Below are positions 39,583 through 50,828 of a stretch of DNA of 64,000 bases, in pieces; position 1 is the first letter of the stretch, and each line of letters begins with the position of its first letter. Below the pieces are notes generated by a model. It was not told where the DNA came from. It made no database searches and saw only the letters and a program-made list of their open reading frames with translations. Source of the DNA: Plotosus lineatus (lineage: Eukaryota > Chordata > Actinopteri > Siluriformes > Plotosidae); assembly GCA_024760905.1 (NCBI GenBank), contig CM045729.1, positions 76,235,050-76,299,049 of the forward strand, given 5' to 3'. A program made the translations under genes and the position numbers.

Positions 39583-39660
39583 GCGCAGTGGTGGTTTAGT
39601 GGTTAACGTGATGGGTTACAAATCTGAAGGTCAATTGCTCAATTCCAGTGTCACCACTGT
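39583..39660 (+). repeat. tRNA-like SINE head fragment
   Basis: GCAGTGGTGGTTTAGTGG resembles the A-box region of SINE-1, and a B-box-like CTCAATTCC follows. No core or tail is present. Confidence 0.5.
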
Positions 39661-39925
39661 TATAAGGTGACAAATAAGGTTATAATAATAAATAAGGTTT
39701 AGGTACTATTAATGCTGGGTTTAACACCATCATTTTTTTTTTTAATCAAGAAAATTTAACACCCAATGATGTACTGCCCTCTAATGCAGCCATGAGACGC
39801 GCGGGGGGGGGGGGGGGGGGGCAGTAACCAGTGACTCTCCCCCTTATGCCGTTCCCAAGCCCGGATAAATGCAGAGGGTTGTGAAGGAAGGGCATCCGGC
39901 GTAAAACTTCTGACACATTTAAAAA

Positions 39926-40609
39926 ATGCAAATGATCAAAAGAAAATTCATACCGGATCGGTCGAGGCCCGGGTTAACAACGACCGCCATCAGTGCTGTC
40001 AACCAACAAGGTGCTGATGGAAATTGGACTACTGTTGGTCGAAGACGTCGAAGAAGGAGAGGCGGCAGGCATGTCCGTAGGCAGAGAGAGAAGAGGAAAT
40101 GCCTGAGCCTACGACTGAGAGTAGGGACTTTGAATGTTGGAACTATGCAAGGAAAAGATAGGGAGCTGGCTGACATGATGCAGAGGAGGAAGGTGGACAT
40201 ACTGTGTGTTCAGGAGACAAGGTGGAAAGGTAGAAAGGCTAGAAGCTTAGGAGCAGGGTTTAAACTGTTTTATAATGGTGTGGATGGGAAGAGAAATGGA
40301 GTAGGAGTCATCTTGAAGGAGGGGTTTGTCAGGAATGTTCTAGACGTGAAAAGAGTGTCAGACAGAGTGATGAGTCTCAAGTTAGAAATTGAAGGGGTGA
40401 TGGTCAATGTTGTTAGTGCTTATGCCCCACAGGCAGGATGTGAGCGAGAAGAGAAGGAGAGATTCTGGAGTGAGTTAGATGAAGTGATGCAGAGTACCCC
40501 CAGAGGTGAAAGAGTGGTCATTGGAGCAGACTTCAATGGACATGTTGGTGCAGGCAACAGAGGGGACGAGGAAGTGATGGGCAGGTTAGGATGGTGGTGT
40601 GCAGGATGA
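39926..40609 (+). pseudogene. RTE LINE E endonuclease, C-terminally deleted
   Basis: An open frame with an arginine-rich segment (GRRRRRRRGGRHVRRQ, perhaps nuclear or RNA binding), GTLNVGTM, CVQETRWKG with the metal-binding Glu, GVGVILKEGF, VSAYAPQAG and GADFNGHVGAGN. A deletion at about 40585 removes the distal part that in other copies contains DYILCRR and ends near the HRMVVC region with the conserved His. The frame ends early at 40607-40609. Confidence 0.85.
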
Positions 40610-41199
40610 CACTGATGGTGAGAAAGGTGAAAAAGGCAAAGGCAGAGTAGAAGACAAAGTGGTGGAAGCTGAAAAAAGAAGAGTGTCGTGTTGTCTTCAA
40701 GGAGGAGTTGAAACAGGCTTTGGGTAGTCAGGAAGTGCTTCCAGAGGACTGGACAACCACAGCCAATGTGATCAGGGAGACCGGTAGGAGAGTACTTGGT
40801 GTGTCCTCTGGAAGGAAAGTAGATAAGGAAACTTGGTGGTGGAATGAGGAAGTGCAGGAGTGTGTACAAAAGAAGAGGTTAGCCAAGAAGAAGTGGGACA
40901 TTGAGAGGACCAAAGAGAGGAAACAGGAGTACAGGGAGACACAGCGTAAGGCGAAGATAGCAGTGTCAAAGGCCAAACAGAGGGCATATGATGACTTGTG
41001 TGATAGGTTGAACAGTAAGGAGGGAGAAAATGATCTATACAGGTTAGCACAGCAGAGAAATAGAGATGGGAAAGATGAGCAGCAAGTTTGAGTGATAAAG
41101 GACAGAGAGGGAAATGTATTGACTGATGACAGAAGTGTGCTGGGAAGATGGAAAGAGTACTTTGAAGAGCGGATGAATGAGGAAAATGAGAGAGAGAAA
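40610..41199 (+). pseudogene. RTE LINE E linker region
   Basis: Shows WWNEEVQECVQKKRLAKKKW and KAKQRAYDDLCDRLNSKEGE in an open frame 40708-41091 ending at a TGA, then a further indel near 41190 that shifts into the RT frame. Confidence 0.75.
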
Positions 41200-42700
41200 A
41201 AAAAGAGTAGAAGGGGTGACCGTTGAGGAGCAGGAAGTAGCAAAGATTAGTAAGGGAGAAGTGAGGAGGGCATTGAAGAGGATGAAGAGTGGAAAGGCAG
41301 TTGGCCCTGATGACATACCAGTTGAGGTATGGAAGTGTCGAGGGGAGGTAGCAGTAGATTTTCTGACAAGAATATTCAACAAGGTCTTAGAAAGTGAGCA
41401 GATGCCAGAGGAATGGAGGGAAAGTGTGCTTGTGCCCATTTTTAAGAACAAGGGAGATGTACAGAGTTGTGGCAACTACAGAGGGATAAAGTTGATGAGC
41501 CATACAATGAAGCTATGGGAAAGAATAGTGGAAGCAAGACTAAGGGCAGAGGTCAGCATTTGTGAACAACAGTTTGGTTTCATGCCAAGAAAGAACACCA
41601 CAGATGCCGTGTTTGCTTTGAGGATGTTAATAGAGAAGTACAGAGAAGGTCAGAAGGAGCTGCATTGTGCCTTTGTGGATCTGGAGAAAGCATATGACAG
41701 GGTGTCGAGAGAAGAACTGTGTTATTGTATGAGGAAGTCTGGAGTGACAGAGAAGTATGTTAGAGTGGTGCAGGACATGTATGAGAGATGTAAGACAGTG
41801 GTGAGGTGTGCTGTCGGTGTGACACAAGAGTTCAAGGTGGAGGTGGGACTGCATCAAGGGTCAGCTCTCAGCCCCTTCTTGTTTGCTATAGTGATGGACA
41901 GGCTAACAGATGAGGTTAGACAAGATTCTCCATGGACTATGATGTTTGCAGATGACATCGTGATCTGTAGTGAGAGCAGAGACCAAGTACAGGGAAATCT
42001 AGAGAGGTGGAGGTATGCCCTGGAAAGGAGGGGATTGAAGGTTAGTCTTAGTAAGACAGAATACATGTGTGTGAACGACAAGGACTCCAGAGGAACTTTG
42101 AGGTTACAGGGGGCAGAGATAAGGAAGGTGGAGGATTTTAAGTACTTAGGCTCAACAATCCAGAGCAATGGAGAGTGTGGAAAAGAGGTGAAGAAGCGCG
42201 TGCAGGCAGGTTGGAATGGCTGGAGAAAAGTGTCCGGTGTGATGTGTGATAGGAGAGTATCGGCAAGAATGCAGGGAAAAGTGTACAAGACGGTGATGAG
42301 GCCAGCGATGTTGTATGGTTTAGAGACAGTGGCCCTGGGGAAAAGACAGGAGTCAGAGTTGGAGGTAGCAGAGATGAAAATGTTGAGGTTCTCTTTGGGA
42401 GTAACGTGGATGGATAGGATCAGAAATGAGTACATCAGAGGGACAGCACATGTTAGATATTTTGGAGACAAAGTCAGAGAGGCTAGATTGAGATGGTTTG
42501 GACATGTACAAAGGAGGGATAGTGAGTATATTGGTCGTAGGCTGCTGAGGTTGGAACTACCAGGCAAAAGGCCCAGAGGGAGACCAAAGAGAAGATTTAT
42601 GGATGCGGTGAAGGCGGACATGAAGGTCGTTGGAGTAAGAGAAGAAGATGCAGAGGATAGGGAGAGATGGAGGCAGATCATTTGCTGTGGCAACCCCTGA
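41200..42700 (+). CDS. RTE LINE E reverse transcriptase, open frame of about 500 codons
   Basis: The best-preserved protein in the window. Starting from VEGVTVEEQEVAKISKGEV it runs without a stop to CCGNP and TGA (42698-42700). RT motifs in order: GKAVGPDDIPVEVWK, NKGDVQSCGNYRGIKLMS, CEQQFGFMPRKNTTDAVFA, CAFVDLEKAYDRVSREEL, GLHQGSALSPFLFAIVMDRL and the catalytic FADD (41945-41956). Then come SLSKTEYMCVND, DFKYLGSTIQSNGECG and, at the C-terminus, LRWFGHVQRRDSEYIGRR. The frame upstream is shifted, so it cannot be translated with the endonuclease. The RT itself shows no lost key residue. Confidence 0.85.
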
Positions 42701-42757
42701 AGGGAACAGCCAAAAGGAAAAGAAGAAGAAGAAGAAGAAGAAGATGTACTGCCCTCT

Positions 42758-42989
42758 CTTCAGATGCACTTTTGAATTCCATATCTACAAAGCCTGCATT
42801 TAATTTTGTGTGGAAAATAATGAAAAATAAATAAATAAATAAATACATAAAAAAAAACAACAAAAAAAAAACATCTTAGACACGCTGATTCTACCAAAAA
42901 CAAATGCAGTTTCTGTACAAGTGTAAAACTACAAAGGTTGATGGAAGAACCAGTTGCATTGCTACTAAAATGTTTCCTTGAATACATAT
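42758..42989. other. spacer
   Basis: Contains (AAAT)n near 42820-42852 and A runs near 42850-42870. Nothing else. Confidence 0.5.
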
Positions 42990-43425
42990 TGATCAGTCAC
43001 AATATTAAAAAAACATTATGAGCACTGATTAACACTGATTAACAGTGGCACCGGAAAAGCAGTGTGACATATGAGACACAATATAAACAGTCAGTTCTTG
43101 AAATTGATGTATTACAGACAACAACAACAAAAAAAAAGAGCCTGCATGAGGATCTGAGTGACAAACAGGAGCCAGATTGTGATGGATACACGACTGGGTC
43201 TATTCATCCCCAAAACAGCAGGGCTTATGATATGTTTCTGGTATGCGGTGATGAACCTACCAAAGGTTGTCAAAGGAAGGGTAAGCAGTGTACTGCCAAG
43301 TGTGCCATTTGTGCCCAAGACTCAATGACACACAAGGGAAGCAAATACTAGTATGGCTGGTCTGATCTCACGAAGCAGCTACTAAAGCACACATTGCTGA
43401 AACTATTAATGATAGATATAACAGA
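42990..43425 (+). mobile_element. decayed Tc1-like element, DNA-binding half
   Basis: The words AGTTCTTGAAATTGATGT, GAGGATCTGAGTGACAAA, CGACTGGGTCTATTC and CAAAACAGCAGGGCTTATG match the start of a widespread Tc1 transposase with DNA-binding residues DLSDxxxG and SKTAGL. Stops and indels break it, and no inverted repeat pair is visible. Confidence 0.55.
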
Positions 43426-43619
43426 AAGACATATTTGATCTACTTTGTACAGTACAGTATTTATGGCATCTATGTAAAACATTTTAAGCAAGCCCGAGAT
43501 CTCTATTTGTCAGAGTGCATCCAATGTTTAATTCTCTTTATTGATCCCAGAGGAAATTGTGTGAACACAATTACTACAAAGAAAGTAAGAATGACATAAT
43601 AGATAAAGTTTCAATAAAG

Positions 43620-43648
43620 AAAAAATGCACACACACAGACACACATAC

Positions 43649-43686
<38 letters not shown>
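43620..43686. repeat. (CA)n, (GATA)n and (GACA)n microsatellite
   Basis: Short CA tract, then GATA repeats and about eight GACA units that touch T6. Confidence 0.9.
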
Positions 43687-45237
43687 TGCTGTACAAAGGT
43701 TTTTGCCCCTGACCAATTTCTGACATGTTTTGAATGTTTGTCACTGTCATCCATTTCAGATCAAGCAAACCTAACCTAACCAAACCTTATACAAAGATAA
43801 CATGCAAGTAAACACAAAATGCAGTTTTTGGTTCCAATTGTATTTATTAAGGGAAAAAACACAAAAAACATCTTAACCTACAAGGGCACTTGTGAATAAA
43901 TATTTGCCCCTAAACCTAATAGCTGGTTGAACCACCTTTTGTAGCAATAACTATAGTCAAGTGTTTGTGATAAGATCCGATGAGTCTTTTACATTGCTGT
44001 GATGGGATTTTGGCCCACTCTTCTCAGCAGAATTGTTTGAGATCAAACATCTTGGATGTTTTTCGGGCATGAACAGCCTTTTTAAGGTCATGCCACAGCA
44101 TCTCAATACAGTTACGGTACGGACTTTGACTAGGCCACTCCAAACCCCTCATTGTCTTCTTTTTTAGCCATTCAGAAGTGGACTTGCTGCTGTGCTTCAG
44201 ATCATTCATTGTCTTGCTGCAGAACCCAGGTGCGCTTTAGCTTGAGGTCTTGAACTGATGGACAAACATTCTTCGCCAAGATTTCTTGGTAGCTAGCAGA
44301 ATTCACGGTTCCATCAATCATGACATTTCGCCCAGGTCCTGAAGCAACAAAACAGCCTCAAAGCATCACACTTCCACCACCATGTTTCAATGGTGACATA
44401 ATGTTCTTTTTATCAAATGCAGTGTTCCTTTCACGCCAGATGTAATGTGGTGCATTTCTCCCAAAAAGTTCAACTTTAGTTTCATTAGTCCAAAGGACAT
44501 TTCCCCAAAAGCCTTGGGGATGATCAATATGATTCTTAACAAAAGTGAGTTGTGCCTTGATATTCTTTTTTGCCAAAGGCGGCTTTCGCATTGAAACTCT
44601 CCCATGGATGCCATTTTTACCTTGTGTCTTTCCGATGGTGAGATGCCCATTGCATCATGAACATTGGCATTAACTGAGGCAAGTGAAGCTTGTAGTTGTT
44701 AAGAAGTGGTTTTTGGACCCTTTTTCACTTCTCCAGTTAGTCTGTGCTGTGCTATTGGAGTAATTTTGGTAGGACAGCCACTCCTGGGAATGGTTGCCAC
44801 TGTGCCATGCCCTCTGTATTTATGGATAATGGCTCTGATAGTGGTCTGCTGGAGTCCCAAATATTTACTAATGACTTTGTATCCTTTCCCAGACTGAGGC
44901 ATCTCAATAATCTTCTTTCTTGTTTGCTCTTGAAGTTTACTGGATCCTGGCATGATGATGTGTTTAGTATGGCCTACCTCATATCGTCAGACAGGTTTTA
45001 TGTTCGGGATCTCCTGATTGGAAATGTCTGACAGCAATCAGACCTGGGTGTGGCCATAAAATTGAACTCATTTTTTTCCCAATAATGGGATTAATAACAA
45101 TTACGTCACCTTTTAACAATGAATTACTTTTTTCCACAGTTTCATGTAGGTTTGGATAGTTTTTTATTTTTTAACAAACAAAATCACAACAGGAAAACTG
45201 CATTTTTTAAATACCTGGGTTATCTTTGTTTAATGTT
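43687..45237 (-). mobile_element. Tc1-like transposon T6, truncated at one end
   Basis: Minus-strand element of a second Tc1 family (with T7). The left end reads GTGCTGTACAAAGG and continues with TTTTTGCCCCTGACCAATTTC, matching the T7 right end. The other end stops at about 45237, before the last 80-odd bases of the terminal repeat seen in T7, where a LINE fragment begins. No TA duplication is left on either side. Confidence 0.75.
44024..44953 (-). pseudogene. Tc1 transposase of T6, dead
   Basis: ATG at 44953 starts MPGSSKLQEQTRKKIIEMPQ, then KGYKVISKYLGLQQTTIRAI, the helix-turn-helix part. The frame is lost near 44699. In the next frame WTNETKVELFG has Asn where the first catalytic Asp belongs (44484-44486), and a MNDLKHSSKSTSEWL segment lacks the second Asp. 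The Glu motif is still IEMLWHDLKK. Confidence 0.8.
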
Positions 45238-45244
45238 TAATTGA

Positions 45245-46494
45245 TGATGATGATCTGAACAAGACATGTGGACATGATTGGGCAAACTCCCATGCCCTCT
45301 CCAAGATCCTGTGGAGCGTATCGAGTTGGTCAAGAGTACTATGGCCAGGACGAAAACCAAATTGTTCATGCATAGGTTGGATCCTCCTCTTCAGTACCTC
45401 TGCACAGACCTTCCCGGGTAGGCTGAGGAGTGTGATTCCCCGATAAATAGAACACACCCTCAGGTCCCCCTTTTTAAAAGGGGGACCGCCAACCCGGTTT
45501 GACAATCTAGAGGTACAGCCCCCGATGGCCATGCATTGTTGCAGAGATGTGTCAACCACGTCATTCAGAGCCCTGAGATATTCAGGGAGGATCTCATCAA
45601 ACCCCAGAGCCCAACCACCAAGGACCTTTTTGACTACCTCAGTGACGTCCACTCCAGTGATGCACAGACCCCTGCCCAAACCCCCAGGGTCTTCCTCCTC
45701 CATGGAAGGTGTGTTGGTGGGATTGAAGAGGTCCTCAAAGTATTCCATCCAACTCCCGACAACATCCCCAGTCGAGATGAGCAGCTGTAAACAGTGTTTG
45801 TGAAGAACTGCTTCCGCCTCCAAAGGCATCGAATGGTGGTCCAGAATCTTTTTGAGGCCAACTGATTATCACTATCCAGGCCCTCACGAAACTCCTCCCA
45901 CACCCGAGATTTTGCCTGCTGGTACCTGTCTGCTGCCGTGGGAGTCCCACAAGCCAGTAAGACCCAGTAGGCCTCCTTTTTCTGCTGAACAGTCCCCCAA
46001 CACCACAGGTGTCCACCACTGGGTTCGAGGGTTACCGCCACAACAAGCACCGATGACCTTCCGGCCACAGTATGGGCTGCCACCTCAGCAATGGCGGCAT
46101 GAAACATGGCCCATTCAGATTCCATATCACCCGCCTCTTTCAGGATGTGGTTGTAGCTCTGCCGGAGGTGGGAGTTAAAGGCCTCTCAGACAGGAGACTC
46201 AGCCAAACATTCTCACCAGACCCTAATTACACGCTTGGGCCTACCAGGTCTGAAAGGCAGCCTTCTCCGCCATCAAAGCCAGCTCACCACCAGGTGGTGA
46301 TCTGTTAACAGCTCAGCTCCCCTCTTCACCCGAGTGTCCTGAACATGTGGCCGCAAATCCGGCCACATGACTACAAAGTCGATCACCGAACTGCGACCTA
46401 GGGTGTCCTGATGCCAAGTGCACTTATGGGCACCCTTATGTTCAAACATGGTGTTCGTGATAGACAAACTGTGACGAGCACAGAAGTCCAACAA
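45245..46494 (-). pseudogene. second-lineage LINE ORF, endonuclease end and RT start
   Basis: Three shifted open frames. 46494-46273 carries endonuclease words ending LLTDHHLVVSWL with the catalytic-type Asp-His. 46125-45634 holds a basic linker (KEAYWVLLACGTPTAADRYQ). 45829-45230 has the RT fingers with GGWALGFDEILPEYL and FKKGDLRVCS. It ends before the FADD box. Confidence 0.65.
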
Positions 46495-46627
46495 CGATAC
46501 ACCATTCGGGTCAGACTGGACAGGCCGTACCTCCCAATCACACCCTTCCAGGTCACACTATCGTTGCCCACATGGGTGTTGAAGTCTCCCAAGACAACGG
46601 CTGAGTCTCCTGAGGAAGCGTTCTCCA

Positions 46628-46629
<2 letters not shown>

Positions 46630-46658
<29 letters not shown>

Positions 46659-46771
46659 TTCCTTTCGGCTGTTCCCTTCAGGGGTCACCACAATGAATAA
46701 TCTGCCTCCATCTCACCCTATCCTCTGCATCTTCTTCTCTTACACCAACTGCCTTCATGTCCTCCTTCACA
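46630..46771 (-). mobile_element. RTE LINE copy H, 142-bp 5'-truncated insertion
   Basis: Minus-strand RTE 3' terminus with a (CTT)n tail of about 27 bp at the left. It is flanked by the perfect 9-bp duplication TTCTCCAAC (46621-46629 and 46772-46780) and inserted into the second LINE. Confidence 0.9.
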
Positions 46772-47259
46772 TTCTCCAACACACACCCTAAAATCTCCAA
46801 AAAGAATGAGTACTCTTATTTGGTGTATAAGCACAACAGTCAGGACCCCGACCCCCACCCAAAGGCAGAGAGAAGCTACCTTTTCATCAACCGGGGAGAA
46901 CCCCAACTTTTGGGCACCGAGATGGGGGCAACAAGGTGCCCACACCGACTCACTGCCTATCCCCATGAGCAACTCCAGAATGGAAAAAGGTCCAGCTTCT
47001 CTCGAGATGGGTGGTTCCTGTGCCCAAGCTATGCATTGAGGTGAGCCTGACTATATCTAGGTGGTACCTCTCCACCTCAGGCACCATCTCAATCCCCTTC
47101 CCCACCAGAAAGGTGACATTTCATGTCTCAAGAGTAAGAAACCAAGGATCGGTCCGATAGAACTCATGCCTTAGGCTGCGTCCCAACTCACATTGCACCC
47201 GACCCTTCGCACAGGTGGTGGGTCTATGGGCTGGGCTTAAGCCTTCGAGCCCCTCCCCC

Positions 47260-47434
47260 AGGGATGGCTCCAGGGGGGGTGACCCGCGTATTCCATAATG
47301 TTAATAAAATACAGTGTTATCCAAAGGATTACTTAACAATTTTACAGACAAATGACACAATTTATGGGGGGGTGTGTGTGCAATGTTTTCCTCTTCCTAG
47401 GGGTGGCATGACAGAAAATAATTGAGAAGTACTG

Positions 47435-47444
<10 letters not shown>
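47260..47444. repeat. hAT-like terminus fragment
   Basis: In reverse complement the right edge reads CAGTACTTCTCAATTATTTT and CCACCCC, like hAT ends. Short (CA)n follows. Confidence 0.4.
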
Positions 47445-47475
<31 letters not shown>

Positions 47476-47477
<2 letters not shown>

Positions 47478-48221
47478 GTGAGTCGTCGACTTACGACCTA
47501 TGCGAGTTACGTTTGATCGACTTTGCGACCGCAAAAGTCGTGAAGTATGATTCATGGCAGTGCAGTGCGAGTGTTGCGTACGACAGTTGTTTGTGCTGCC
47601 GTCAGCACCAGCATTTTAAAAGGCCAAGCAGGAGACGATGCATCTCCACTTTCTAACTACTCAGAGGAAATCTAATTCATCTACTTCCAATGCCACGTCA
47701 CTGTGGCGTGAAGCGGAGAGCCAGTCCTTTCTGTGTGGGCGGGTCCGATACCTTGAAACTCTAATTTTATTGGACTCACAAGCTGCAGTGTTTGTGACAG
47801 GAAGCGAGACCCAGGTTTTGGCAATCAGCTGGACTGCGGGTTGAAGTTTTTCCATGTCTGTCTAATTGTGTTTGCTTGCCAGCTGTGCTTGGATTTGTGG
47901 AAATGAGCCAATGAAAATGAGGGAAGTTTATTTCTTTACTCAAACAACACGTGAAGTCTGTGGCTGTTGTTATAATCAAATAAAATTGGAGTTTGACGCT
48001 ATCGGACCCGCCCACACAGTGGAGTACAGAAAGGATTGGCTCTCCGCTGCGTGTCACAGTGACTTGGAATTGAAAATAGATGTATAGATTTAAATGTGTG
48101 AGATTCATTCATCTGTTTTTGTATGGCATGAGTGTATTTGAATGGAAAGTCGACATACGACCAGATCGATTTACAACCGGTCTGCCGGAACCTAAAGCGG
48201 TTCGAAGTCGACGACTCACTG
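47476..48221. mobile_element. MITE with CAGTGAGTCG ends carrying a second palindromic element
   Basis: The outer ends are CAGTGAGTCGTCGACTTACG and, in reverse complement, CAGTGAGTCGTCGACTTCGA. The left flank has TA and the right TG, so the TA target is partly lost. Inside, about 47630-48100 is the same palindromic sequence as 34453-34910, reversed. Arms 47686-47770 and 47980-48070 pair with each other. The 746-bp unit has no transposase. Confidence 0.75.
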
Positions 48222-48249
48222 TGTGTATATATATATATATATATACACA

Positions 48250-49730
48250 CTAGTTCTTCTCAAAAAATTAACATATTGTGACAAAACTCATTATTTTCTG
48301 GAATGTACTCATAAAAATTAAACTTTCATATATTTTAGATCCATTGCACACCAACTGAAATATTTCAGGTCTTTTATGGTTTTAATTCTGATGATTTTGG
48401 CATACAACTCATGAAAACCCCAAATTCCTATCTCAAAAAATTAGCATATCATGAAAAGGTACTCTAAACGAGCTATTAACCTAACCATCTGAATCAATGA
48501 ATTCACTCGAAACACCTGCAAAAAATCCCTGAGGCTTTTAAAAACTCCCAGCCTGGTTCATTACTCAAAAATGCAATCATGGGTAAGATTACTAACCTGA
48601 CTGCTGTCCAGAAGGCCATCATTGACACGCTCAAGCAAGGGGGAAGACACAAAAAAAATCTCTGAGTGAATAGGCTGTTCCAAGACACCTCAGTGGGACG
48701 TCTGTTGGAAGGAAAAAGTGTGGCAGAAAATGCTGCACAACCAGAAGAGGTGACTGGACCCTGAGGAATATTGTGGAGAAGGGCCGATTCCAGACCTTGG
48801 GGGACCTGTGGAAGCAGTGGACTGGGCTACAGGTGCCGTATTCCCCAGGTCAAGCCACTTTTGAACCAGAAACAGCAGCAGAAGCGCCTGACCTGACCTG
48901 GGCTACAGAGAAGCAGCGCTGGACTGTTGCTCAGTGGTCCAAAGTACATTTTTTGGATGAAATCAAATTTTGCATGTCATTCGGAAATCAAGGTGCCAGA
49001 GTCTGGAGGAAGGCTGGGGAGAAGGAAATGCCAAAATGCCTGAAGTCCAGTGTCAAGTACCCACAGTCCGTGATGGTCTGGGGTGCCATGTCAGCTGCTG
49101 TTGTTGTTCCACTGTGTTTTATCAAGGGCAGGGTCAATGCAGCTAGCTATCAGGAGATTTTGGAGCACTTCATGCTTCCATCTGCTGAAAAGCTTTATGG
49201 AGATGAAGATTTAATTTTTCCGCACAACCTGGCACCTGCTCACAGTGCCAAAACCACTAGTAAATGGTTTACTGACCATGGTATTACTGTGCTCAATTGG
49301 CCTGCCAACTCTCCTGACCTGAAGCCCATAGAGAATCTGTGGGATATTATGAAGAGAAAGTTGAGACACACCAGACCCAACACTGTGGATGAGCTTAAGG
49401 CTACAATCGAAGGATCCTGGGCCTCCAGAACACCTCAGCAGTGCCACAGGCTGATTGCCTCCATGCCACGCTGCATTGAAGCAGTCATTTTTGCAAAAAG
49501 GATTCCCGACCAAGGTTTGAGAACATAACTGAACATAATTATTTGAAGGTTGACTTTTTGGGGTTTTCATGAGCTGCATGCCAAAATCATCAGTATTAAA
49601 ACAATAAAAGACCTGAAATATCTCAGTTGGTGTGTAATGAATCTAAAATATATGAAAGTTTAATTTTTATCAGTACATTACAGAAAATAATGAACTTTAT
49701 CACAATATGCAAATTTTTTGAGAAGGACCA

Positions 49731-49731
<1 letters not shown>
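48250..49731 (+). mobile_element. Tc1-like transposon T4, longest transposase frame of its family
   Basis: Same family as T2, T3 and T5. Ends read CTAGTTCTTCTC left and CTGGTCCTTCTC right (reverse complement), with (TA)n and (CA)n on the left and (TA)n on the right. It keeps the 56-bp segment (48885-48940) missing from T2 and T3, but lacks a separate block near 48820 that T3 has. Confidence 0.88.
48579..49528 (+). pseudogene. Tc1 transposase of T4, catalytically altered
   Basis: The start region MGKITNLTAVQKAIIDTLKQ is present, but indels break the helix-turn-helix part. From 48773 a 251-codon frame covers the catalytic domain. It has WTVAQWSKVHFLDEIKF (first Asp, 48956-48958), PQSVMVWGAMSAA and KLYGDEDLIF. 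The second catalytic Asp (HDLAPAH) is Asn (HNLAPAH, 49226-49228). NSPDLKPIENLWDIMKRKLR keeps the Glu (49331-49333). It lacks a terminal FPTKY and reads on to 49528. Confidence 0.85.
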
Positions 49732-49732
<1 letters not shown>

Positions 49733-49783
<51 letters not shown>

Positions 49784-49804
49784 TGAGAAGGAGAGAGAGA
49801 GAGA
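49733..49804. repeat. (TA)n then (GA)n
   Basis: TA tract between T4 and T7, followed by a short GA repeat. Confidence 0.95.
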
Positions 49805-50828
49805 TGTGCTAAAGTTATTTGCCCCTCACTGATATTTAAATTTTTTGCACTTTTGTCACACTTAATTTTTCATATCATAAAACAAATTTAAACATTACAC
49901 AAAGAAAACCCAAGTATTCAAAAAATGCATTTTTTTCTGTTATGATTTTATTATTTAAGAGAAATATCTGATCCAAACCTATTAGCCAAGAATCATCTCG
50001 ATCATCCCCAAAGCTTTTGGGAAAATGTCCTTTGGACTGATGAAACTAAAGGTCAACTGTTTGGAGAAATGCATCCCGTAACATCTGGCATAAAAGCAAC
50101 ACTGCATTTGATAAAAAGATCATTGTGCCAACAGTGAAGCATGGTGGTGGAAGTGTGATGATCTGGGCCTGCTTTCCTGCTTCAGGACCTGGGCAACTTG
50201 TCTTGATTGATGGAACCATGAATTCTGCTCACTACCAAGAAATCCTGCCAAAGAATGTTTGTCCATCAGTTCGACACCTCAAGCTAAAGTGCACCTGGTG
50301 CAATGATCCGAAGAACAGCAGCAAGTCCACTTCTGAATGGCTAAAAAAGAAGAAAATAAGGGGTTTGGAGTGGCCTAGTCAAAATTCCGACCTTAACCCT
50401 ATTGAGATGCTGTGGCATGACCTTTAAAAGGCTATTAATACCCGAAAACCATTCCAATCTGGTTGATCTTGAACAATTCTGCTCAGAAGAGTGGGCCAAA
50501 ATCCCATAAGAGCAATGTGAAACACTCATCGGCTCTTATCGCAAACGCTTGACGACAGTTATTGCTGCAAAAGGTGGTTCAACCAGCTATTCGGTTTAAT
50601 GAAAAATTATGGGAAATTATTCACAAGGGCCGTTGTAGGTTCAGACGTTTTTTTTGTTTGTTTTGGTTTTTGGTCCTTAATAAATGCATCTGGTATTGAC
50701 AACTGCATTTTGTGTTTATTTTATTTTATCTTTGTATAATATCTAGGTTTGCTTAATTCAAAATGGATGAGAGTGACAAACATGCAAAAAATGTCAGAAA
50801 TTGGTCAGGGGCAAAAACTTTTGCACAA

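Larger units (their letters stand above)
39783..42742 (+). mobile_element. RTE LINE copy E, full length with exact target duplications
   Basis: A 2960-bp insertion flanked by identical 15-bp repeats GATGTACTGCCCTCT (39768-39782 and 42743-42757). It starts at the same base as copies A and F and ends in (GAA)n. The only large internal loss is about 225 bp near 40585, relative to copy A. A run of G (about 39800-39820) lies in its leader. It is probably the youngest RTE copy here, given exact flanks and long open frames. Confidence 0.93.
45238..47130 (-). mobile_element. second LINE lineage, large fragment
   Basis: A minus-strand non-LTR element with an endonuclease-type and a reverse transcriptase region, different from RTE. 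The RT part has GGPPFKKGDLRVCSIYRGIT, LLSLPGKVCAEVLKRRIQP and EQFGFRPGHSTLDQLDTLHR. The endonuclease part has HKCTWHQDTLGRSSVIDFVV and DHHLVVSWL. It is truncated near the palm (CPHVLF at about 45250). A 142-bp RTE fragment is inserted at 46630-46771. I cannot assign the clade with confidence. Confidence 0.75.

Noticed and set aside
39926..39960. Start codon of the LINE E protein as a regulated host gene
   Set aside because: The reading frame belongs to a retrotransposon leader that is shared with copies A and F. No host gene is implied.
47638..47844. 68-codon open frame starting MHLHFLTTQR
   Set aside because: Lies inside the palindromic MITE, and its complement arm is equally open. Likely a by-product of the repeat.
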